This document shows positions 42,801 through 54,800 of a stretch of 64,000 nt of DNA, in pieces. The stretch comes from Spirometra erinaceieuropaei (taxonomy: Eukaryota > Platyhelminthes > Cestoda > Diphyllobothriidea > Diphyllobothriidae): the NCBI GenBank assembly GCA_902702965.1, contig CACRXP010000006.1, positions 1,150,758 to 1,214,757 on the forward strand, written 5' to 3'. A model generated the notes under the pieces. The model was not told the origin of the DNA. It was given only the letters and a program-made list of their open reading frames with translations, and made no database searches. Each line of letters opens with the position of its first letter. Positions within the stretch are counted from its first letter, which is position 1. Made by a program: the position numbers and the translations under genes.

Positions 42801-45800
42801 TTTCTAATTTTGAGACATTTTAATGCCGTGAAATGGCCGTTCATCAAACGTCATGTCTCTGCATTTACCAATGTGGCTTGTAAAGTTAACAATATGGAGC
42901 AAATCCAATTCTAAATTTCATGAACCCCATACAGTCTCCTCTTAATACCGTAGAGAAATGTGTAGTTTTCCGTACGTGAAAAATACATTGCTTGTAGTTT
43001 GGAAGCCCGGAATTCAAGTCTGACGGCAGAGCGGGTTGAAAATTATTGGGGAATTGATTGAGTTTTTGAAAACGGAATTATACCATTCCATCTAGTACTA
43101 GATTGGAAGAAGACGTAATTGTCTACCGAATGAGGGGAAGACTGCATATTTTTTGAATGTTCCCATGAAATATAATTGAACTTTTAGGGGAATCGAAAAT
43201 CAATGAAAAAATGCATACTACTTAAGTAGCCATTTTTACAGAGTATAGTTTTTGCATGCAGGCGAAGGAAGTTCGTTCGAAAGCCGGCATCCTGAGTTAA
43301 CTGAACTATTATAGAATTATGTTGCACGATGATTGGTTTTGCAACCCTACTTAATTAATCTTTTCGAAACGAAAACGCATTTCGGTATTTCGCATGTCAT
43401 TTCATGGGTTAACCCACCTACCATCTACCACCATCTACCTATACTCCCCACCTCACCTATCTCACTCCAATGTCAAAACTACCGGAACTGTGCCGGGACG
43501 TGGTAGCTAAACAGCCCGTCTACGCCTCCTACACCCGCCACCCTGATCCCGCCACATGTATCAGAGTTCTGTGAGGGTGAATCGGATGGTATGCATGCGG
43601 ATGCGATGAAGGCCACTTTAAGGAACCATTGACCAAGCTACTCCCCCCCCCGTTGGTAGCCTTACAAGTCTTAGCATTTCATGATAGGTTTAAGCGCGCC
43701 AGACATATTTTAGTGAAAAGTGAGCTGATCCGCCGTTTAGGTGAATTCCCCAGTGTCGACTTCGCTCCGGTACACCAGTCGACTGTTCGAGCCTGTCAGT
43801 CAGTTTTCGCTGGGATTTGGCACTGTGGCCGTCGCGTTGTATAATGCGTGCTGCCGCACGTTCATACGGATGTAGGCCCCGCGCAGCATGGTAAACGCGT
43901 GCCGTGAGACAGCCTGACCCCGTCCAGCGCATCTGTATTGCAGCCCGTCGTAGAGGCCGCATTTCTCGAATCACTCCAAGACGCGTGCCGATGGATTACT
44001 TCTAAAGCGCCCAAATTAATGTACATAACGCATGAAATGCTTTCACTCCTGATATCTTAACCCAATCAGTTATGGGAAACTCGCGACCCTTGTTCTCGCC
44101 TCCCCGAGCTCTCCCCCAGCATGTTTTTTTTAACCCAAAACTCCTAGTTGCGTCGATTGGGCCGTCAAAAAGGCTGGGTTGGCAGGGGACCAAAAGTGGC
44201 AAACTGAGCGTCGTTGCTGACTGAATAACGTGGTGTCGATCGGTACTGCTAGTTCCCCATCATAATCGATGGTGGCCATCGCCGCTGGCGCTTGTCTTGT
44301 TCAAGTTATGAATTAAGAACTTTCTTGGTTGGTGTAGAAGGTGCTTGACAGTTGGATTGCTGTTGTTGATGTTGAACAGGAGACAGCCACTGCGGTGGAC
44401 GACTCAAGTTGGACGTTGATCTGTTTTTTTTTCTGTTTACTGCATCAAAGGCTTTTGTCGAATCAAAGAATGTAGTGGTGAGACCGGTCCTTATACTGTG
44501 CTGAATCTCTCTTGTCAGTGGTTCGACTTGTAAATGATAACGCTTCCCCGGATTGAACGGGCATGTTTTTAGTAGGGCGGTCTTTCGCAACATCTACCTC
44601 ACTCACCCCTCTCTCCCACTGCCTCCTGCAATAATTAGTCCTATTCAAGATGGTCGGAGACAGACGCAAATAGGGTGACTGACAAATACGCGTCACGCAA
44701 CACGAGGTAGGGGCCTCAGACCTCAGCCAAATGAGTGTCATAATGGCCGCTGCAGGGAGACGCCTTTCCAGCCTGACTCAGATTTCTGAGTCAGACCGAA
44801 TTACCCTGTGGGTTGATGACCTTCGAGAGCATAAGCGAGCCCGTCGTTGTTGACTCCTACGGGTGCCACTAACCCTCTGCGAATCCAACCAGGGTGCACG
44901 GATCATAACCCCCCTGGTAACCAAGAAACCCCGGCTGTGCCGTGATGACTTATCAGACGCAGGTCGCGTAGGACGACTTTGTTGAGGGCTGTTTTCTTAT
45001 AGGTCTTGGACTCGAAAGCAGATGTGTCCCTTCATACAGATGTAAGGTCTCAGGATCATTTCGAATGGCGGCAGCGAGTGAAGCCTTACTGGCTGGCGGA
45101 CAAAATTCGCCACGCCCTCATACCGCTCTGGCTCGGAATCCTAGGTTACTTGTCTGACACATCAGTGCGTATTGAAGCGTGGCGGTAGTCATGTTGCTGA
45201 ATCCGCGATTGTTTACTTGTTAGATTCGACTGTCCGCTAAGTCTATCTGCCATCTCCGGGCGGTGGCGCAGGGTAGCCCAAGCCTAATCTACCAAGCAGA
45301 CTATGGCCAAACAGTGCCCAAACAAGTGGTCGACTGTTAGTCAACTCTGTCAGTTTCGAAACGATCTGTTGGCTGCTACTGATTTCCCCAATTGGCCTGA
45401 TTTTATCATACTTTAGCAAAGATCCAATAAGGTCTATGATGAGATTCATATTCGTCTCCAACGATGTAATTTTTAAAGCGAGATCCCCACAATATTTACA
45501 TCGTGCATAACAATTTGAAGCGTCAGTATCTGGTATAAAATTCTGTACAGTCGAAGCAAATTCCTCGGCATTTTTTATGTCGCGGGGCGCCTCAGTCCCA
45601 TTGTAAGCCGCTTCTGGCATTTTTCATCTGTCAGATCCCGCTTGTCCGAAATGAATTGGCGCTGGACCACATGGAGTTCCTAGTGCACTATGTTCCTGGC
45701 CAAATCCGACATATCTTCTTGGTATGGGGCTAATATACCTAATATTCTTTGTGGGGCGCTCATCGGTGGCGATTGCCGAGGGGTTTAGGCCCTCTCCTTG

Positions 45801-48800
45801 TGAGCAATGGGTTGGGAGATTGATCCCCGTTCCGCGGACATTTTTTCGTCCCGCGGGATTGTTGGATTGTACTCTTCTGCACTTCCCATGCCTGTGTGGC
45901 CAGAGTCCAGAATACCATATTCTCCTTAAGGGTTGGCAACCGCAGACAGACACAGTCAAAACAAGGTCTAAGGAGTTCAGATGTCTTGGAAACTTCAGAC
46001 AACAGAGAGTTACGCGAGCGCTTTGATGTCAGGACACAACAAATGTCTGAGCTTTGAAGTGTGACTTAGTCTTTGTAGAAGTTGTTCTAGGCGTTTCTTT
46101 TGCAAGAAGATCGGTCTGTCTTAACTCGCATGTAGACGCTGGTAGCAGTCGAAGTTCACGTCCTACGACAGTTGTGTGGTTGATTTTTGGCGATGATAAT
46201 ATTGCTATTTCGAATCCGATTTCTACTTCCGGTTGACTGCAGGAACGTTCAGTGGGCCGAGACCTCGAAGAAAGTAAAATTTTAAATCGAATTCGAAACG
46301 CGTGTGTGTTGCATTTGCCTCGCCGAGGGGTCGCGGTCAAGTTGGCAGGGGGGATGGTGTGTTCAAGTGGCGCATGGGCAGTTGCGATTCTGCGGACGCG
46401 TGCGCGTCCGAATTAAAGCTTAGGACTCAGACATGCGTGCTGCTTCTACTTGAATACCGGATCAAGGCTGTTTTTATTTGGGGAAAACAAAAAGGCGTTA
46501 TCCCACCACGGTTGCAGATGTAAGGGAAGGCTGCGTCGGTTAGACATTCTTCACAATGCCCGGCTGGCAAATGTTTGCCTCATTTTTCATATTGAGCCAT
46601 TTGGTGAGCCGGCTTAGCATGCTGAGTCATTTTCATGAGCGCGCGTGCGTGCGTGTTGTGTCCTCTTGCACATACGCACTTGGTATTTCGTTCGTCGTGC
46701 ATTTCGGGGACCACTACTACTTATAGTGCATTAAGTAGCGGCTTTTGTGCAAATGATGGAGACATGTGTGACATCGTCCTCATTCTCCTATTTCTATTAT
46801 CAGCATGCCTCAGTTGGAGAAGACTGCTTTCAGATCAACGGAGAGAAGTCCTGGAAGGGTGACAGAGGGGACAGGAGCCCTGGGCGGCTTCCTTAATTTA
46901 GATGGCGACCACTCAAGTCATCCAAAAACGGTGAATAATTGACCGACTTCCCGTTGGGCCTAGTTGCCGGATGAGTGGGCATTCGCGACTTATGTATCGG
47001 TAGTAGCCTTTGGTGTGACTGGGCACTGATGTAGGCCACGTCGGCTACCATATTAAAACTTACGAACCACGTCGAATGCTGCCCGCCATCCAATAAGGCT
47101 TCTCCAACCGTCATCGTCCTATAGATTGCTACCCAACTGATAGGCCTGGCAATATGCAGGATCGTCCCCCTTGGCCTCTGAATCTGATCGAATCAGCACT
47201 AGGGCTGACCGAACCAGCGTAACGTCAAATTTTGACAGGGGATGTTGACCAGAGATTTTTACCTAGTCAGCGACATTTCGGTCGCCTCAAACGGCGACTC
47301 CATCGCGTGCTCTACGCATGTGGGGGGGGGAGGGGTACGCGGCACCGATGGCTTGGGCGTGAATTAGTTTACAGTGAGCCGAGCTTTCGCAGTGTCTATC
47401 GCACTCTCCCCTCACCCATCAATATCAAGACAACTGGAGGTTTACTCAGGTCACGCGTCCCATATGCAACCTGGTAACCGCAAAATGAACCAACCTTTCA
47501 CAGAGGACGACTTTGATCTTACCTGCGTGGGAGTGCCATTGAGCCAAACTCTTAGTCCCCTAGCTTTCCACCCCACACACACACACCACTCACTGTGGGC
47601 ACCGAGTTATCCAGTCGATTGGTAACCTAAACCACGACTTTCAGCGCGTCGTGGTGGGCCCCGGCGCTTTAGATGAGAAATGCACTGATCTGCCGCGGGA
47701 ATGAACTCCCCAGAATCGACCTCAGTCTCTCCCTCTCTCTCATGCACCAGCCCACTGTCCCAGTCCGCCACCTGACTGTTGATGGGATTTGGCGCGGTGG
47801 CTGACAGATTTTGTCTGGGTCGGGCATACCATCCGGTCTGAAGCCAGAGGCTTTTTTGATGTCTCGTCGGTGAAAATAGCCAACTGCGTCTGACCACCTG
47901 TTCCCCCTCTAGCTTTCACATGCCTCTGCGGGGGCTCAGCCACCTCGCCTTGCGCGCGCGCGCGCTCCAGACATCTGGCTACCTGACTGCATGTTTGTCT
48001 GATTCACACCCGCTATGTGAGATTCCCTAGCCGATCTTAACTATCGCTGCAGTCCGCAGTAGACGGCCAAGTCTGGGGTACAGAATTAACCTACCCTCTA
48101 AGTCCTTTGATTGACAGATTCTCCCGTGATTTTGAATCCTTTATGTGTAGTCCTTTTCACTGAGGAATGGTGTTTGTTGATTTCTCCTGATCTGACGAGG
48201 AGGGGGTGAGCGGTTTTGCTTTGCGAGTTGCTCTCCAGGTCGGGAAACATTATCGACAAGGATGGCAGGCATCTGAGTGATCGTCTCTGGACAATCCATC
48301 GTCATCAGTCAGTACATGGCGCGTCTCGTGAGATATTAACCAAATTTTGAAACTGGTCTTTCAGTGGCCTTGTAGAATTAATTATCGTGCAGCATACTCT
48401 CGAGGTATTTCCGTCGCGCCAGAATGCCGACTTTTGAATGCGCACCACTCCCCTGCCACCTACGAAAGCCATACTGTATAAAATGACTGCTTGAGTAATG
48501 CCATCTTCCCCATTTATTTAGATTTTCTTACAAATGCAAGCATATTTTATAGAGAGTACAAGAAAACCTCTTCAAGGACGTTGTATGCAAGCCCATTTAG
48601 GGAACAAAAACCAGGTCATCGTGTAATGCGGGTTTTGTGGGTGGGGCCAAACGGTGGGAAGGAGAGCGCGATAATAGGCAAACATTCGGATAAGTTTTGA
48701 GGTGAAATATTGCGTCCTCGCAGTAAATTTCTCTACAGCTACTTGCAAAAGAGCACACTTAGCGGTAACCCGATCCCCGAGGAATGATGATGAGTGTATT

Positions 48801-51800
48801 GAGGCATCTCACAGGGCAAGCAAGAGTTGAGCATTTTCGCAGTTTTTCTCAGTATGTTTTCACAAAAGGAGTAAACTACCCTCCATCTAATTACGAGAGC
48901 GCCAAAGCGTCAATTATTAAAAAGGTGAGGGGGTGCTACGCCACGATGGCCTGGTTTTGTTCCCTCAGTGGGTTTGCATACTGCGTCCTGACTAAAATAT
49001 CCCTCATTGCATTCATTTGGTATTTTATGAAGCCCTCCTTAATTTTTGTACTCGAAAAAACAGTATATTTTTCTTTTTAAAAATCTTATCATTTTTTGAA
49101 TAATTTTGAACCCCGTGCCTAGCTAAACCAGTGTTTAGGGTTTTTGAAATACATGTAAGGAAAATCATACATTCATCTGTGCACTTAGGAAGGTGCCATG
49201 TAGGGCTCGCAAACTTTGTCAATGCATGTGAACCATGTTGTATACTCAATAAGTCGCATTAGTAATAAGTGCGATGCCATTTGAATGGACATTTTATGGC
49301 CAAAAGGTACCCTATAAGTGACCGATCTGATGGAATGTTAGCCAAAATTATGAAATGCGTTTTCGATTAGGAAGGATTACTTTGGAGGATTGTAATATGG
49401 ACCATCATGCGGCATAATCCTATGATTTTTCGAACTCGCCGGGATGTTGTGTTTCGAATATACTGCTGCAAATACTAAACTCGAAAAAACGCTACTTAGA
49501 TGGTGTGCATTTTTCACATTGATTTTCGACTTTCTTGTAAATTTAAGTATATTTTATAGGAAACATGTATGAAAAATATACTCTCCTTTACCCATCCGGT
49601 AGTAAATCGCGTCGACTTCACATTTTATACTCGAAAAAGTACCACTTATAGGTTTTAAAAGACTTTCTAATTATCAGACTTTTTTAATAACGTGCAATCT
49701 CCATTCATACAGCATCGTACGTATCCGTTCATAAATGGCCCTCGTGAGGCATACAACATACTCCGCATCAAATTTAAAATTCTATGAAACCATACCTGGT
49801 ATTTTCTTAGAGGCGTAGAGCAATATATGGCTTTTTTGCGCGGAAACTATACACCTTGTAGACTGAAATCGCTAAACGCCAATGCAAGGTCCGATCAGGC
49901 TGAAAATCATTCAGGAATTGGAAAACTTTTACGAAACTTGAACATACACTTTCTTCGAGTAAAAATGTGAAGACGATATGATTTTCTACCGAATGGGAAA
50001 AAGAAAGTATATTTTGTACATGTGTTCTATAAAATGTGTCTGAATTTAATAAGGCCATCGAAAATCAACGTGAATATGCACACTAGTTAAGTAGCTATTT
50101 TGTCGAGTAAAGTCTTCACAGGATGTTGAAATGATGTGCGTTCGAAAGCCAGCATCCTGTAAGTCCGAAATATTATTGGATTATGCCGTATTAGGGTCAA
50201 CGTTACAACCCCACCTAGGTAATCTTCCTAATCGTAGATGCATTTCATAATTTCGACCAGCATTTCATGAGATCGGTCGCTGACTGTACTTTCTCCCAGG
50301 TTACAACTTGCGGAATACGTCATTAGCTACCATATGTCATAAAAATCAATAGGGGGAATATACACTACCTAAGGAGTCGTTGTTTAACAAGCGTAACTCC
50401 GTCAGTCGACCGGAAAGGCGTGCATTTGAAAGCAGGGATCCAGGTGTGAGTGGAGTATCTTAGGATTATGTTGCACGACAATAAACATTACAACGCCACG
50501 TAAGCAATCCCTTCTAATCAAAAATATATTCCAGAATTTTGGTTAACATTCCGTCGTTTACGTCACACACTGCATGCGGTGAAGTGTCTAACCTGGCCAA
50601 GTTTCAGAGGAGCGACTTTAGTACTTTGCGGATCGTCATTTTGGCCTGTCGTGCACCAAACTGGCCAGAAATGTCAGCCCCTGTGTGTTCAGTGTAAGTG
50701 GAACGCCTTTTGCATTGAAGGATTTATCCTGGCCTTCCGCCCGTTTCATTCGATAAACACAAAAATGTTTTCAATGAGGTTTAGGTCTGTGTTGTTTGCA
50801 GGAATAAAAATTGTTCTGATGCTGCAGGCCGGGAGGGGCTGTTCGTTGGCAACGAAAAAATCTGTTTTTTTTTCTTCTCGGCCCTGCGTTACCGCGATCG
50901 TGCCTCGAACGGGCAGGTTTTTCTGCAAGAGGACGCTCTCTGCTCGACGTCGGTGACTGTGCCTTTGTGAACGAGGGCATTCTTCACACTGTGTCGACGC
51001 GCATTTTTGCTGTTTTCCTGGTGTCTTCTATTGATCTCCACATGAGCCGCTCTCCAAATATGATGTCTATGCTGGCCATCAAAAGTGAATAGGTTTCGAA
51101 AGTGAATTTCACCAAATGTTAACTGAAATCCTGAAATGTGTGTTCTCTATTAGAATGGGTTACTTGGCTGGGGTTGCAATACCTTGTTATTGTGCGGCAT
51201 TGCTCCAGCAGGATTCAGCCCCATCCGGATGCCCGCTTTTAAGTGCGCATTTTTCCCAAGATGCTTCAAACACTCAAGGATGCCGGCTTTCGAATGAGTT
51301 TATTTCCGGTCGTCGGTGAAAAGTGACTACTCTGGTAGTACGCACTTTTCCAGTCGATTTTCGTTTCCCTGATAAATCCAAGTGCAGTGCGTGACCGATC
51401 TCATGAAGTGTGGGCCAAAATTCTGAAATGCGTTTTCGATTAGGAAGGATTACCCAGGCGCGGTTGTAATACTGATTATCTTGCGACATAATCCTGTAAT
51501 ATTTCGGACTCGACAGGATGTCGGCTTTTGAATACACAGCCCTTGAATCTCCTGTAGAAACCGTACGCGGTAAAAAATGACTACTTAAGTAGTTACATTT
51601 TCACTATGATTTTTGATGGTCTCGCAAATTCAGATATGTTTTATAGAATACACGAACAAAAATAGGCCTTCTTTCAGTCGTTTGATAACGAATCACGTCA
51701 TATTTATTTTTTATACTCAAAGAAGGCGTATAATTAGGCTTTAAAAAGTTTCTTATTATGAGACTTTTAGACCTTGCAATGTCCTTTCACACAGCATTGT

Positions 51801-54800
51801 ACCTCTCCGTTTACCACTGCTCCTCGTGAAATGTACAACATGGCCCTCATCCATTGCAAAATTTTATGGACTCCCTATGGTATCTTTTCAAAGGCTTAGA
51901 AGAATGCGTAAGTTTCTTTATGCGGAACTCACGCACCTTGTAGACTGAAATCACTAGGCGCTAATGCAACGGCTGATTAGGCTCTAAATTATTCGAAAAT
52001 TAGAAAACTTTTTAAGAACCTGATTATACGCCTTCTACGAGTATAAAAAATGAATAATACGTGATTCGCTATCAGACGTCTGAAAGAGAGCCTATTTTTA
52101 TTCGTGCATTCTATAAAATATATTTAAATTTGCGAGACCATCGAACATCCATGTGAAAAATTCACGCTATTTAAGTAGTCAGTTTTTACCGAATAAGGTC
52201 CTTACAGTTTGAAAAGCAGTGCATTCAAAAGCTATCATCCCACCGAGTCCAAAATATTATATGATTATGTCGCAAGATAATCAGTATTACAACCGCGCAT
52301 AAGTAATCCTTCTAAATCGAAAACGCATTTCAGAATGTTGGCCGACATTTCACGAGGTCGGTCACGCACGGTTTATTTTATAAAAATCGTGCACAGGAAT
52401 ATTCCATATCGTACTAATTTTGTAGCAAGTCACTTCTTCTTTCAAGTCCCGAGCAGTTTTGAACCCACCCCGCAGTTGCGCTTGTGCTTATAGTTTTCAA
52501 ACTTTATGTTGTATTTTTCCCGCGTATGGGGAAATCAGGCCTTTCTCTGCGCAATTAAAAAGGCGTCACGTGGACCATATGCAGCATCAATAAACGGACA
52601 TTTCACGGCTTTAAGGAATCACGTAATTACAAGCCCTTTGTAAACCTAAGGATGCTCCTCCATGCATAGCATTTGCTTTTAAATGACTACAGGGAATAAT
52701 ACGTTTGTACAGGTCTCCTGTGAGGTGTATTTTAATTTATAAGGGCGTCGAAAATCAATGGAAAGATGCGTACTGCATAAGTAGTCATTTTGTACAAGCT
52801 GTAGTTTAGGAGAAGCGCTTGCGTTCAAAAGCGGGCATCCAGGCGCACGATAATCAGTATTACAGCCCCACCTAAGTAATCCTTTCTAATAGAAAGCATC
52901 GCAGGTTTTCGGTCGACGTTTTATGCGATAAACCAGATGCCGTATGCATTTGTGCAGGCCGATCTTGTAGGAAGTTCGTCTTTCGATCGCTTGGATCACC
53001 CTTCCAGACTTCTTTGAATGTGAAACCTCATCTTAGCATCAGATACCCACCCAGCCTGATGGTTGGCGGTCAACATACTCGTAAGCAAATACCAGGCGTT
53101 ATCAGGTCAGTTCGTCACCTAAAAAGGTCTCCGCCACGACAGTTCAAATACTTTCATTGTGTTCCTAATTATGTGCAGAGGGAACTGTGAAGACGAATAT
53201 GCACGTTCCAGGTTGTTGTTGAAAGGATAACAGACCTGCGATCACCGGAACTGTAGATTTATTAGTCTGAGCTTTCGGACTTGTACGGGAGTCCGTGCAG
53301 CAACAAGGAAACATTTGTAAACAGTGTATATTCCCGATCGAAAACCGACAGGGCAACGGGCTCGTGGCCCAGTGGTTTGAGGCGTGGACTTCTAACTAAC
53401 AGGTCGTGAGTTCGAACCTTGGGTGTTCCATACTTCGGGGTTGGGTATGACGGCCTGACGACGGCTAATAAGCCAGAAATGGCCATTCCAGTCTCCCTTG
53501 TTTTTGTCGGTTGTGCCATTAGGCCTATGTCATGCGCCGCTGTGCGGCTGCTGGTTGGGTTCGAGAAAGAGTCCGTAAGGCACAACGGAACGAATGAGTT
53601 CCGTATGAACGATCGGTGAGCGCCCCCTACCACTGAACACTTTTTGCGGCCGGACACTAGGGGGGAGCAGTGTCCATGGATGTGTCGGGTTCGCGCCACC
53701 TGCCTGTGTGGGCGTAACACGTGGGGCGGGGGGGGGGGTAAATCGATGTAATTTTTGATGGAGTTTGTGTCTGACATCCACGCCTCCAACAGTTCCCACC
53801 CTCTCTTGTTTCCGGCTCGCGCAAAATCGAACTCATGGCTTTCCTTCAGCGTGTGAGTAGCGACTTGAGCCAATGGATCGTCTCTCCGAACGGCCTGTTT
53901 GTGTTCGAGTATTCGCGAGCCAAGGAGTCGTCCTGTTTGACAGTCCTGGCGCGGAATTCGGTAAACCACACTCGATTGCTCTCCTGCGTCGATGTGGTCC
54001 TTTATCTGTATGACTCTGATGCGCATGGTAGCTGCCGGAAGTTGGGCAATGCGCACGCCGTACTCTGTCGTAATGCCTTCTGTTGCCTCAGACACATTCC
54101 TTATATAAGGTTACGAGTTCCAAATTGAAACCTCTCCCTCTCTTCCGTTTGTTTGTCGTGAACGCGTACACAGGCAGCGGCTGATGAAGTTTTTTTTTCG
54201 GGTAACCGTTCTTTGCCAACTGATCCCTGAGATGCCGTGCCCACTGTACTCTCCCATTAGGTTCGCCACAGTGCGCTTTTATCCTTTCGAGCAGCCCTCT
54301 TTTACAGCCAACAAACTTCCCTTGATGGTAACACACGGTCTACTGCTTGCCACTTCGAGAGGCAATCGAATGTCTACTAATTGCGACCGTGAAGCTGCCT
54401 GTAGCTGTTTTCTTGAGCTCTGCACGTTGGTAGCCCAGAAACGCTCGCTAAGTTACAGCGAGCCCGACCGCAAGTTTCTACCAGTTTCCCCAGTGCTTCC
54501 AGACCGCCACCTGGGCAGCTGATAGCGCACTGCCGCTCTCGCTGCCTTTTGATGCTTGTCTGCTTTTGCAAAAACGATCAGTGGAGGGGGAGGAGGGGCT
54601 GCCCCGTACCTGTTGCGTTTATTTATGGCCAAACTGCCTATTGGTCTTTGGGCCGGCTGACGCGAAAGCTTGCCACCTTTTCGCGCCCTTTATGACTGTT
54701 GACGTGTCTCGTCATATCGCCACATACTCGGTTCGCAGACCAGAAACGTCAAAATTGCGTTTGTGGCCCGCTGTTCGCCCGGACACTGGGGCAGTAGTCA

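Noticed and set aside
53262..54095. 277-codon minus-strand ORF as a free-standing GIY-YIG nuclease gene
   Set aside because: It fuses a Penelope endonuclease remnant lacking YIG, a SINE I in opposite orientation and the Penelope tail. No independent gene.
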